Assembly: GCA_900553065.1 (NCBI GenBank)
Contig: USBZ01000011.1
Coordinates: 1 to 45,865 of the forward strand
Length of the DNA: 45,865 nt
Origin: an uncultured Desulfovibrio sp.
GTDB lineage: Bacteria > Desulfobacterota > Desulfovibrionia > Desulfovibrionales > Desulfovibrionaceae
Reading direction: 5' to 3'
The first letter of the stretch is position 1, and every line of letters begins with the position of its first letter. The notes beneath the pieces were generated by a model. That model worked only from the letters and a program-made list of their open reading frames with translations, was not told the origin of the DNA and did not search any database. The translations under genes were made by a program, and so were the position numbers. Of the stretch, positions 24,365 to 33,107 are shown one piece after another.

Positions 24365-26377
24365 ATGATATCCCATACTCTGCCTGAACTTCTGGCTCCC
24401 GCCGGCGACATGTCCTGCTTTCTGGCAGGCATGGCCGCCGGTGCGGACGCCACGTACCTCGGCCTCAAGAACTTTTCCGCCCGCGCCGGTGCGGAAAACT
24501 TCAGCACCACCGAACTGGCCCGCATGGTGGATCTGGCCAATCAGAACGGCCGCCGCGTCTATGTGGCCTTCAACTCGCTCATCAAGGCCAACGACATCCC
24601 CGCGGCGGGCCGCCTCATCAAGCGCCTTCAGCGCGACGCCCAGCCTCATGCGCTCATCATTCAGGACATAGGCCTCATCGACATTGCCCGTCAGGCGGGC
24701 TTCGAGGGCGAACTCCACCTTTCCACCCTTTCAAACATCTCCTACTCCCGCGACCTTGAAACCGTGCGCAAGCTCGGCGTTCAGCGCGTGGTGCTCCCGC
24801 GCGAACTTTCCATCGACGAAATCCGCCAGATGGACGAAAAGGCGCCCGAGGACATGGACTTTGAAATGTTCGTCCACGGCGCGCTGTGCTGGTGCGTTTC
24901 CGGGCGCTGCTACTGGTCGAGCTATCTCGGCGGCAAAAGCGGTCTGCGAGGCCGCTGCGTGCAGCCCTGCCGGAGAATCTACAAGCAGAAAGGGCGCGAA
25001 GGCCGCTTCTTCTCCTGTCAGGATCTTTCCCTCGACGTGCTCGTCAAGACGCTGGCCGACATTCCCCATGTCCGCAGCCTCAAGATTGAAGGCCGCAAGA
25101 AGGGCCCCCACTACGTCTACCATGTGGTGGCCGCCTATCGCATGCTTCTCGACGCGCTGGGCACGCCCGACTGGCCTCAGGCCAAGAAGGATGCCGAGTC
25201 GCTTCTGGAAATGGCGCTGGGCCGCCCCGTCACCCGCGCGCGCTTCCTGCCGCAGAAGGACGCCCAGATCTCCACGCCCGACGAGCCGACGAGCTCCGGC
25301 ATGCTGGTGGGCAAGATTCAGTTCGAAAAGAAGAACGGCATGCCTTCCTGGCCCTTTATCAAGCCCCGGCTCGAACTGCTTCCCAAGGATCTTCTGCGCG
25401 TGGGCTACGAAGACGAGCCGTGGCACGATACCGTTCCGGTAACGCGACGCACGCCCAAGGCCGGAACCTGTACGCTGCGTCTGGCCAAGCATAAGATGCC
25501 CAAGGCCGGCGTTCCGGTCTTTCTCATCGACCGCAGAGAACCGGAACTTGTTCATATTCTTCAGGACTGGGAAAAGAAGCTGGAAAAATGCCGCAAGGTG
25601 GAAAGCCCGCTCGTGGAATGGACTCCGCATCTTCCCCGTCCCGTGCGCGCCCGCCGTCAGCAGGACTATCTGGTGCGTTCCAGCCTTCCTCAGGGCCGGG
25701 AAACCCGCGGCTCCCGCTCCGTGATGACCGGGCTCTGGATGTCGGCCAACTCCGTGCGCGCCGTATCCCGCACGGTCATGCCCCGCATTTCGTGGTGGCT
25801 CCCCCCGGTCATCTGGCCCGACGAAGAAGCCCTCTGGCAGAGACTCGTCATTGAAGCTCTGCGCGGCGGATCCACCCACTTCGTCTGCAATTCTCCCTGG
25901 CAGGCAAGTTTGTTCCCCGCCGACGGCGACAAGCGTCGCCCCCATCTTACGGCCGGTCCTTTCTGCAACGTGGCCAACCCGGCAGCCGTGGCTCTGCTGG
26001 CCGAACTGGGCTTTGAGTCGGCCTTCGTGAGTCCGGAACTTTCCGGCGAGGACTACCTTGCCCTGCCCCGTCAGTGCTGCCTGCCTCTGGGCATGGTGCT
26101 TTCCGGCTACTGGCCGGTGGGCATATCGCGTCACGACATGAATCAGGTCAAGGCCAACGAAGCCTTCTTCAGCCCCAAGGGCGAAGGCTTCTGGGCGCGC
26201 AACTACGGGCACAACCTGTGGATCTACCCCGCCTGGCCGCTGGACATTTCCGCCCACAGGCAGGAACTGGAAGCCGCCGGTTACGCATTCTTCGCCAGAC
26301 TGGAGGAAAACCTGCCGCCCAACATGCCGCCGCTGCGCCGTACCAGCGACTTCAACTGGAACGGCTCGCTGCTCTGA
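24365..26377 (+). CDS. Peptidase U32 family protein (RlhA/TrhP-like)
   Basis: A 670-aa protein. The N-terminal barrel starts ELLAPAGDMSCFLAGMAAGADATYLG. The U32 signature EMFVHGALCWCVSGRCYWSS is near residues 167-187, followed by GRCVQPCRRIY, giving a conserved cysteine set likely to hold an iron-sulfur cluster. Long C-terminal regions resemble the extended U32 proteins. Several members (RlhA, TrhP) are now known to hydroxylate RNA bases rather than cut proteins. The size is close to RlhA, so an rRNA hydroxylation role is possible but not proven. It begins 6 bp after the activase stop, so the two are likely cotranscribed. Confidence 0.83.
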   Translation: MISHTLPELLAPAGDMSCFLAGMAAGADATYLGLKNFSARAGAENFSTTELARMVDLANQNGRRVYVAFNSLIKANDIPAAGRLIKRLQRDAQPHALIIQDIGLIDIARQAGFEGELHLSTLSNISYSRDLETVRKLGVQRVVLPRELSIDEIRQMDEKAPEDMDFEMFVHGALCWCVSGRCYWSSYLGGKSGLRGRCVQPCRRIYKQKGREGRFFSCQDLSLDVLVKTLADIPHVRSLKIEGRKKGPHYVYHVVAAYRMLLDALGTPDWPQAKKDAESLLEMALGRPVTRARFLPQKDAQISTPDEPTSSGMLVGKIQFEKKNGMPSWPFIKPRLELLPKDLLRVGYEDEPWHDTVPVTRRTPKAGTCTLRLAKHKMPKAGVPVFLIDRREPELVHILQDWEKKLEKCRKVESPLVEWTPHLPRPVRARRQQDYLVRSSLPQGRETRGSRSVMTGLWMSANSVRAVSRTVMPRISWWLPPVIWPDEEALWQRLVIEALRGGSTHFVCNSPWQASLFPADGDKRRPHLTAGPFCNVANPAAVALLAELGFESAFVSPELSGEDYLALPRQCCLPLGMVLSGYWPVGISRHDMNQVKANEAFFSPKGEGFWARNYGHNLWIYPAWPLDISAHRQELEAAGYAFFARLEENLPPNMPPLRRTSDFNWNGSLL

Positions 26378-26395
26378 TCCGCACGTCTCACTCAT

Positions 26396-26421
26396 GCGGG
26401 GAGGTCATCCTCCCCGCTTTT
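26396..26421 (+). terminator. Terminator after the U32 gene
   Basis: A 9-bp perfect GC stem (26396-26404 with 26409-26417) with a TCAT loop, followed by TTTT. It separates the activase-U32 unit from the next genes. Confidence 0.85.
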
Positions 26422-26446
26422 CTCCTTTGATACGGATGGAACTATC

Positions 26447-27274
26447 ATGCTGGACTCCGTCATGACGTCGGATCTTTCGTGCCCGACACTGGTTCTGGAC
26501 AGCGGCAGCAGCTTCACGGCCGCCCTTCTCGCCCTGCCCGGCACGCCCCCGTCCCTCTGGCCCAGAACCCGGCTTTCTCTGGAGGCTCCTGCCGAACAGG
26601 CCCGCGAATTCATTGATCGAAACGGTCATCCCGAGCCGGAATGCACGCTGGTGTGCACCATGAATGCGCCTCTTCAGGCCGGTGACGACCGCTCGCTGCG
26701 CTGCGAAAAGCGCATCCTTCGCTGGAAGGAATGGATAAGGATCACGGGCGGCAATGCGGCCCGGTGTCTTTTTTCCGACGCTGGAGAGTGGGAATGTTCC
26801 GCCCTGCTGAGCGAGACGCGCCGCCTGTTCGGCAACGTTCTCGGAACGGATAGCGGCATGGCTGCCGCGCTGGCCGCCCTGAGCCTCGAGCCGCTGCGCG
26901 ACCGTTCCTGGAGTGAGGGCGTCACCGTTCTGTGGGCAGGTGAGCGCCACATGCAGGCCTTCATGATCTATCAGGAAAAAATTCTTGGACTGTACGAGCA
27001 GCACAGCGACATTTCCCGAGATGCTCTGCTGGCCGACCTGAAGGATCTGCGCCTGAACTGGCTGCCGGACGAACAGGTTCGCGCCGCGGGAGGCCACGGC
27101 TGCATCTGCGGCGATCTTCCCGCCGAAGCCGAAGGGTTCCGCCCCACCTGGATTCTTGGCCCTGGCCGCGCCCTTCTGGAAGGCTGCGGCCGCCTCGTCT
27201 CCCCCTGCGGGGAGGATGCGTTCGACCGCTGCTTCGGTCTGCTTTACGGTCTGAGCCTCGGAAAGTCCGCATGA
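26447..27274 (+). CDS. DUF1786-like protein (ASKHA-type)
   Basis: A 275-aa protein. LVLDSGSSFTAALLAL near residue 14 resembles the first phosphate loop of actin-like ATPases. DSGMAAALAALS (about 126-137) and the RHMQAF segment fit the DUF1786 family, whose members are often labelled pyruvate-formate-lyase-activating proteins on weak grounds. No radical-SAM cysteine motif is present, so it is not such an activase itself. Its stop overlaps the next start by 4 bp (ATGA). Several features are degenerate against the family, so the assignment is tentative. A second in-frame ATG at 26462 is an alternative start. Confidence 0.55.
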   Translation: MLDSVMTSDLSCPTLVLDSGSSFTAALLALPGTPPSLWPRTRLSLEAPAEQAREFIDRNGHPEPECTLVCTMNAPLQAGDDRSLRCEKRILRWKEWIRITGGNAARCLFSDAGEWECSALLSETRRLFGNVLGTDSGMAAALAALSLEPLRDRSWSEGVTVLWAGERHMQAFMIYQEKILGLYEQHSDISRDALLADLKDLRLNWLPDEQVRAAGGHGCICGDLPAEAEGFRPTWILGPGRALLEGCGRLVSPCGEDAFDRCFGLLYGLSLGKSA

Positions 27275-27786
27275 GCATTTTCTTCACCGCCCTTTTTCTG
27301 CTGGCGCTCGGCATCTGCGTGTTGCTCAATCTGGTCACCCTGCCAGGAAACTGGGCCATGGTGGCCCTTGTTGCGGCATGGGCGCTGCTCGTTCCCGACA
27401 GCGGACTCGGCGTTCTTTTCTTCGTGCTGTTCATAGGTCTCGCCCTGATCGGCGAAGTCGTGGAATTCGGCGCGCAGATATGGGGAGCAAAAAAATACGG
27501 CTCCTCGAAAATTTCCACCTGGGCCGGCATTATCGGCGCTATTCTCGGCGCCATTTTCGGCGCGCCCTTCATGTTCGGCGTGGGCGCGGTGTTCGGTGCT
27601 CTGTTCGGCGCATGGGCAGGCTGCTTTCTGGCGGAACTTCTCATCCGCAAACAGCCTTCCGCCGTGGCCTTTCGTGCCGCGCAGGGCGCCTTTGTGGGCC
27701 GCTTTCTCGGCATGGTAGTCAAATTCGGTCTGGGCATGGCCATGCTGGCCCTTACGGCCGCTCATGTCTGGCCCGATACCCTTTAA
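27271..27786 (+). CDS. DUF456 family membrane protein
   Basis: A 171-aa protein almost entirely of hydrophobic helices. It starts with FTALFLLALGICVLLNLVT (about 4-22), followed by the conserved LPGNWAMV. Then comes a long glycine-rich run (GIIGAILGAIFGAPF; FGALFGAWAG) typical of DUF456. Residues near GEVVEFGAQIWGAKKYGSS match the family's hydrophilic loop. The function is unknown. It is translationally coupled to the DUF1786-like gene and 29 bp from trmJ, so the three likely form one transcript. Confidence 0.85.
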   Translation: MSIFFTALFLLALGICVLLNLVTLPGNWAMVALVAAWALLVPDSGLGVLFFVLFIGLALIGEVVEFGAQIWGAKKYGSSKISTWAGIIGAILGAIFGAPFMFGVGAVFGALFGAWAGCFLAELLIRKQPSAVAFRAAQGAFVGRFLGMVVKFGLGMAMLALTAAHVWPDTL

Positions 27787-27815
27787 AATATGGAGCGCAG
27801 GCTCCCGATACTGAT

Positions 27816-28583
27816 ATGAAAAATCCTTCCGAAATCGCCGCCATGATGCAGCACCTCAGACTGGTGCTCGTACGCACCAACTTTCCGGAAAACATCGGCA
27901 TGGCCGCCCGAGCCTCGGCCAACTTCGGTCATGCGCCCCTGTACCTGGCCGAGCCCAGACGCTGGATCTATGAAAAGGCCCTGCCCACGGCCACCAGTCA
28001 GGGACGACCTCTGCTCGACTCCATCACCGTTACCGAATCCGTACAGGAGGCCGTGGCCCCCTGTACGCTGGTCATAGGCACGACCGCCCGCACGGGCGGA
28101 GCCAGACAGCAGCTCATCATGCCGCGTCAGGCGGCGGCGGAAGTAGCGGAACGCCTTGTCCGCGGCGAAGAGGTCGCCATCATGTTCGGCCCCGAAGACC
28201 GCGGCCTCAGCAACGAGGATCTGGAAAACTGCGGCAGGCTCGTCACCATTCCCACCGCGCCCGACGCTTCCTCCCTGAACCTTGCTCAGGCCGTGCTGCT
28301 CATGATTTACGAATGCTATCTGGCACTGCCCGACACCGCAAGGATCGACAGCCATCCCAATCTTTCCCGGCGCGTCACGGCCGAAGAGCGGGATTTCTTC
28401 TTCCATGCCCTCAAGCAGACGCTCATGGACATAGGTACCATTCCCCGGGACAATCCGGAGCACTTCTTCCTGCCTCTGGCCAGATTCTTCGACAGAGCCG
28501 ATCTGCGTCGCCATGAAATGGACATCTTCATGGGCATATGCAGACAGATGGGACATCTGATGGACAAGGAAGACAAATCCTGA
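27816..28583 (+). CDS. trmJ: RNA methyltransferase, TrmJ family
   Basis: A 255-aa SPOUT-class methyltransferase. TrmJ methylates the ribose 2'-O of nucleotide 32 in tRNA. The N-terminal motif VRTNFPENIGMAARA (about 19-33) and the knot motifs MFGPEDRGLSNEDL and PTAPDASSLNLAQAV (about 127-165) are exactly of this family. A helical C-terminal extension, also typical, follows. The ATG at 27816 is chosen by family start; the only purine-rich stretch (GGAGCG) lies unusually far upstream. It ends the plus-strand run before the efflux genes. Confidence 0.87.
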   Translation: MKNPSEIAAMMQHLRLVLVRTNFPENIGMAARASANFGHAPLYLAEPRRWIYEKALPTATSQGRPLLDSITVTESVQEAVAPCTLVIGTTARTGGARQQLIMPRQAAAEVAERLVRGEEVAIMFGPEDRGLSNEDLENCGRLVTIPTAPDASSLNLAQAVLLMIYECYLALPDTARIDSHPNLSRRVTAEERDFFFHALKQTLMDIGTIPRDNPEHFFLPLARFFDRADLRRHEMDIFMGICRQMGHLMDKEDKS

Positions 28584-28658
28584 TCTGCCGCACAGCTTCA
28601 AGCCGCGGAGTCGTTTTCATGAACACTGTGAAACCGGCTCCGCGCTCTGCAATCTTTT

Positions 28659-28680
28659 GAAAGAAAACTCTTTTTCTTTC
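28659..28680. repeat. Perfect 9-bp inverted repeat upstream of the efflux operon
   Basis: Arms GAAAGAAAA (28659-28667) and TTTTCTTTC (28672-28680) have a 4-base loop and end 4 bp before the -35 element. It may be an operator for the efflux genes or an AT-rich terminator of trmJ. Confidence 0.5.
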
Positions 28681-28684
28681 ATTA

Positions 28685-28714
28685 TTGACAGTAAATTTTT
28701 CATACTCGTATAGA
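28685..28714 (+). promoter_or_regulatory. Promoter of the RND efflux operon
   Basis: A perfect TTGACA (28685-28690), an 18-bp spacer and TATAGA (28709-28714). Transcription would start about 30 bases before the ATG at 28753. Confidence 0.65.
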
Positions 28715-28752
28715 AGATAAAATAATCCTTGCTAAAGTCTTCAGGAGTGCCC

Positions 28753-29862
28753 ATGTCCGCCCGTCTTTTCCTGTGCTTTGTCTGTGCCGTGCTGCTTTCC
28801 GGCTGCTCCGGCGAATCCGAAGAGGCCGCGCCCCGGCAGGCTGTTCGTACCGCACTGGTCACGCTGACCGTTTCCGAAACCAAAGATGTTCCCTACATGC
28901 TGGAAGCCGTAGGCACCGTGGATCCTTCCGCCTCGGTCAACATCGTCTCGAGAACCACCGGCGAACTGCAGGAGGTACTGATCCAGGACGGTGAACACGT
29001 CAAGAAGGATCAGCTTCTTTTCATCATCGAAAAGGAACCGTATGAAATAGCCCTGCATCAGGCGCAGGCGAAGCTGGAAAGCGACAAGGCGAAGCTGACT
29101 AAGGCGCGCGACGACTACGCCCGTACGCAGAAAATGAGCAAGAAGGGCTTTACCAGCGCTTCGGAAGCCGAAACAAGCCGGGTGACCATGATCAGCGCTC
29201 AGGCCGACGTGCAGAGCGATACGGCCGCGCTGGAAAAGGCGCAGCTTGATCTTTCCTACTGCGAAATCCGCGCCCCCATGGACGGCCGCGTCGGAGACGT
29301 TCTGGTGGACAAGGGCAACGTACTTACGGCGCAGACGCTTCTGGTGGTGCTCGACGCCTTCCGGCCTGCCGACATCACCTTCAGCATTCCGGAAAAATAC
29401 CTCCCGCTGATCCGCCGCAACGTTTCCCGCGAGGGACTTACGGTCTCGGCCAGCTCCAAGGAAGGGCATCCTCTTTCCGGCGACGTCGTCTTCGTGGGCA
29501 ACGTAGACGCCGATACAGGCACCGTTCCCCTGAAGGCCCGCTTCGCCAACGAAAACATCGAACTGTGGCCCGGAGAATTTCTGCGCGTGCATGTGCAGCT
29601 CGATACGAGAAAGAACGCCGTCACCGTGCCGAGCCGCGCCGTCATGCTCGGCCCGGACGGTCCCTTCGTCTACGTGGTGGGCGAGGACAACGTGGCGCGA
29701 GTGCGCCTTGTGACCACGGACGTTGAAAACCAGGGCATCACCGTCATTTCCAGCGGACTCAAGTCCGGAGAGCGCGTGGTGCTCGAAGGCCATGTGCGGC
29801 TGAAGGACGGCATGCCTGTACGCATTCAGGAAAAGAAAGCCGGTGAGGATGCGCGTCAATGA
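28753..29862 (+). CDS. RND efflux periplasmic adaptor (membrane fusion lipoprotein)
   Basis: A 369-aa adaptor that joins the inner-membrane pump to an outer-membrane channel. The signal peptide ends in LLSGC, giving a lipid anchor at C18. The order is half of a lipoyl domain (ASVNIVSRTTGELQEVLIQDG), a coiled-coil hairpin (about 105-165, rich in Lys, Glu and Ala), the second half lipoyl (IRAPMDGRVGDVLV), a beta barrel and the C-terminal membrane-proximal domain. The ATG at 28753 has CAGGAG upstream. Its stop overlaps the pump start by 4 bp. Substrates are unknown. Confidence 0.92.
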   Translation: MSARLFLCFVCAVLLSGCSGESEEAAPRQAVRTALVTLTVSETKDVPYMLEAVGTVDPSASVNIVSRTTGELQEVLIQDGEHVKKDQLLFIIEKEPYEIALHQAQAKLESDKAKLTKARDDYARTQKMSKKGFTSASEAETSRVTMISAQADVQSDTAALEKAQLDLSYCEIRAPMDGRVGDVLVDKGNVLTAQTLLVVLDAFRPADITFSIPEKYLPLIRRNVSREGLTVSASSKEGHPLSGDVVFVGNVDADTGTVPLKARFANENIELWPGEFLRVHVQLDTRKNAVTVPSRAVMLGPDGPFVYVVGEDNVARVRLVTTDVENQGITVISSGLKSGERVVLEGHVRLKDGMPVRIQEKKAGEDARQ

Positions 29863-32800
29863 ACATTTCAACGACATTCATCAAACGCCCCGTCGCCACC
29901 ACACTGCTCATGATGGGCATTCTGGTGTTCGGCTGGATGAGCTATCTGCGTCTTCCCCTGAGTGAAAACCCCAATATCGACTATCCCGTCATCATCGTAT
30001 CCGCAACGCTGAGCGGCGCATCTCCCGAAACCATGGCCACTTCCGTGGCCAAGCCGCTGGAAAAACAGCTTTCCACCATTTCCAGCGTCAAGAACATGAC
30101 CTCCACCAACAAGCTCGGAAGCACGATGGTGCGCGTGGAATTCGAGCTTGACCGCGACATCGACGGCGCGGCTCTCGACGTTCAGTCCGCCATATCCATC
30201 GCCTATTCGCGCATGCCGGACACCATGACGCAGATGCCCCGATTCATGAAGCTGGACCCCGATTCTCTGCCCGTCATTCAGATCGCCCTCACCTCCAACA
30301 CCCTGACCCGTCAGCAGCTGACCGACTACGCCGAAAACTATGTATCCCAGCGCCTGTCGATGGTGAAAGGCGTGTCGAAGTCCGACGTGCGCGGCGCCAA
30401 GCGCTATGCCGTGCGCGTCAACCTGCGCCCCGAGCTCATGAAGGCCCGCGACATCAGCGCGGAAGACATTCGCAACGGCATCGACGCCGCCAACGTGACG
30501 CTCCCCACCGGCAAGCTCGAAGGCGTGGACCGCATCCGCAACATCAAGGACAACGGATCGCTGATCAAGGCCGAAGACTTCGCCAAGATCGTCATCGCCT
30601 GGCGCAACGGCGCCCCCGTGCGGCTCAGCGACGTGGCCGACGTGGTGGAAGGCGTGGAGGAAACCAATCAGGCCAGCTTCATCACCGGCGATCCCGGCGT
30701 CATCGTGCAGGTGACCCGTCAGCCGGGCGGCAATACCGTGCAGATCGTCAGCGACATTCTTGAAATGCTCGCCGACATCGAACAGACGCTTCCTCCCTCC
30801 ATCGACATGGAGGTGGTGGAAGACACCTCCATTCCCATCAAGGAATCCGTGGAAGAAGTGGAATTCACGCTGCTTCTGACCATTCTTCTCGTGGTTCTCG
30901 TCATCTACATCTTCCTGCGCGACGGCATGGCCACCATCATTCCCAGCCTTGCGCTGCCGCTCTCCGTGGTGGCCACCTTCCCGCTCATGCTCTTTGCCGG
31001 ATTCAGCCTGGACAACATGTCGCTCATGGCGCTCATTCTGGTGGTAGGCTTCGTGGTCGACGACGCCATCGTCATGCTGGAAAACATCATACGGCACAGG
31101 GAAATGGGCAAATCCCCCTTCAACGCCGCCATCGACGGTGCCGGGGAAATCGGATTCACCATTCTTTCCATGACTGTTTCTCTCGGCGCCGTGTTCATTC
31201 CGCTGCTCTTCCTGCCCGGAACCGCAGGCCGCATGTTCTTTGAATTCGCCGCCGTCATCATCATCGCCATTTCCATTTCCTTCTTCATTTCCATCAGCCT
31301 CACCCCCATGATGAGCGCCCTCTTCCTGACGGATCAGTCGGTTCATCTGAAGCATTCGGGCGTCAAGGCCGCCATGGAACGCATCTTCCTTGCGATGCTC
31401 TCCCTCTATTCGCGCAGTCTGTACTGCGTCATGCGGCACAAGTTCATCACCTTCATCGGCTCGCTTCTGCTCATAGCGGCTACATGGTGGCTTTCAACGC
31501 TGGTTCCCACCGGCTACTTCCCGGCCATCGACGGCGGCCGTATCCGTATCTTCGCCAGAGCTGAGGAATCCATTTCCTTCGAGGCTCTGAGTCAGGCCGT
31601 ACAGGAACTGCATCCCATTCTTGAAGCCGATCCGGCCGTGCGCAGCTTCACTACGACCATCGGCGGCGGCACCAGAGCCGAAACAAACACCGCCAACATC
31701 ATGGTCAGGCTCAAGCCCATTGCCGAACGCGGCGACATCAATACCGTCATCGCCAGACTGCGCAAATCCCTCGGCAACAACCCCACGCTCATGGTCTCGC
31801 TCCGCAATGCCAACATGCAGGGCGCAGGCGGCAGCAGCACCGGCATATACAACTATACGCTCGTGGGCAGCAACACCTCGGAACTCTACGCCGCCTCCCG
31901 TGAGCTGGAAGAAGCTCTGCATCATGTGAAAAGCGTGCGCGACGTCGGCTCCGACCTGCAGCTCATGAATCCCGCCATCCGGCTCATCGTGGACAGAGAC
32001 AAGGCCACCATGCTCGGTATCACGCTCTCGCAGATCGAAAACGCCCTCTACTCGGCCTTCGGAACGCGGGAAATATCCACCATATATACGGACGTGAGCG
32101 ACTACGCCGTCAAAATGGAGGTGTCACGCGATCTGCAGAGCAGCGCCAGCATTCTGGACGCCATTTATCTGCGCTCCGACAAGGGCAAGCTCGTACCGCT
32201 GGATACCCTCGTCACCAAGCGCTTCGAGGCCGGTCCCCTGTCCGTGAACCACCGGGGCCAGTTCCCCTCCGTGAGCATATCCTTCAACGTGGCCAGCGGT
32301 TACGCCATGGGCGAAGCCATGCGCGACGTGGAAGAAACGGCCCGCGACATCCTTCCGGCCTCCGTGACCGGCAGTCTCACCGGTACGGCCCAGGACTTCC
32401 AGGACGCCGTGCACGACATGATCCTCATCATCATCGTGGCGCTGCTGCTCATCTACATCGTGCTCGGCATCCTCTACGAGAGCTTCATCCACCCCATCAC
32501 CATTCTTTCCGGTCTGCCGTCCGCTGGCTTCGGCGCTCTGTTCAGTCTCTGGCTGTTCGATTCCGAACTGAACATGACGGCATTCGTGGGCATCATCATG
32601 CTCATAGGCATCGTCAAGAAAAACGCCATCATGGTGCTGGACTTCGCCCTTGAAGCAGAACGCAGCGGAAGTCTGAAGACCGAAGATGCCATCGTGCAGG
32701 GCTGCCTCATCCGCTTCCGTCCCATTCTCATGACCACGCTTGCCGCCATCATGGGCGCTCTGCCGCTGGCCTTCGGCATCGGCGCCACGGGTGCGGAGGC

Positions 32801-32987
32801 CAGGCAGCCCATCGGCATCTGCGTGTCCGGCGGCCTCATCTTCTCGCAGCTCGTCACCCTGTACATCACGCCGGTCTACTATGTGTACCTCGACAACTTA
32901 GGCAAGTGGGTGAGCAGGCATATGCGCCGCATCTTCCGCAAGAGCCTTGCGGAAGACCAGACGCCCGCCGCGTCTGCCGCCGAATAA
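29859..32987 (+). CDS. RND family multidrug efflux permease
   Basis: A 1042-aa proton-driven inner-membrane pump of the hydrophobe/amphiphile efflux class. It has twelve membrane helices in two halves. It starts with the typical FIKRPVATTLLMMGILVFG. The paired aspartates of the proton relay are in VVGFVVDDAIVMLEN (about 396-410). The second half has GIIMLIGIVKKNAIMVLDF and ALPLAFGIGATGAEARQPIG, both hallmark segments. Overlap with the adaptor gene implies coupling. No outer-membrane TolC-type channel gene lies next to it, so it probably shares one encoded elsewhere. Confidence 0.95.
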   Translation: MNISTTFIKRPVATTLLMMGILVFGWMSYLRLPLSENPNIDYPVIIVSATLSGASPETMATSVAKPLEKQLSTISSVKNMTSTNKLGSTMVRVEFELDRDIDGAALDVQSAISIAYSRMPDTMTQMPRFMKLDPDSLPVIQIALTSNTLTRQQLTDYAENYVSQRLSMVKGVSKSDVRGAKRYAVRVNLRPELMKARDISAEDIRNGIDAANVTLPTGKLEGVDRIRNIKDNGSLIKAEDFAKIVIAWRNGAPVRLSDVADVVEGVEETNQASFITGDPGVIVQVTRQPGGNTVQIVSDILEMLADIEQTLPPSIDMEVVEDTSIPIKESVEEVEFTLLLTILLVVLVIYIFLRDGMATIIPSLALPLSVVATFPLMLFAGFSLDNMSLMALILVVGFVVDDAIVMLENIIRHREMGKSPFNAAIDGAGEIGFTILSMTVSLGAVFIPLLFLPGTAGRMFFEFAAVIIIAISISFFISISLTPMMSALFLTDQSVHLKHSGVKAAMERIFLAMLSLYSRSLYCVMRHKFITFIGSLLLIAATWWLSTLVPTGYFPAIDGGRIRIFARAEESISFEALSQAVQELHPILEADPAVRSFTTTIGGGTRAETNTANIMVRLKPIAERGDINTVIARLRKSLGNNPTLMVSLRNANMQGAGGSSTGIYNYTLVGSNTSELYAASRELEEALHHVKSVRDVGSDLQLMNPAIRLIVDRDKATMLGITLSQIENALYSAFGTREISTIYTDVSDYAVKMEVSRDLQSSASILDAIYLRSDKGKLVPLDTLVTKRFEAGPLSVNHRGQFPSVSISFNVASGYAMGEAMRDVEETARDILPASVTGSLTGTAQDFQDAVHDMILIIIVALLLIYIVLGILYESFIHPITILSGLPSAGFGALFSLWLFDSELNMTAFVGIIMLIGIVKKNAIMVLDFALEAERSGSLKTEDAIVQGCLIRFRPILMTTLAAIMGALPLAFGIGATGAEARQPIGICVSGGLIFSQLVTLYITPVYYVYLDNLGKWVSRHMRRIFRKSLAEDQTPAASAAE

Positions 32988-33048
32988 CGGATCGGCCGCG
33001 ACAGTCGCCGTTCCGTATTGCCGAAAGCGGAAAATTACCGCATACAAG

Positions 33049-33077
33049 GGCTGCGGCAGAGCACTTCTGCCGCAGCC
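33049..33077. promoter_or_regulatory. GC-rich 12-bp hairpin before the agmatinase gene
   Basis: A perfect stem (33049-33060 with 33066-33077) with a 5-base loop and no T tract, 30 bp before the agmatinase ATG. It might attenuate readthrough from the efflux operon or structure the leader. Confidence 0.5.
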
Positions 33078-33107
33078 GCAGCAACCATAACCATCAGGGG
33101 AATACCC

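Noticed and set aside
29868..31439. Long His/Gly-rich minus-strand frame opposite the efflux pump
   Set aside because: Mirror image of a biased coding sequence; the pump frame is certain.
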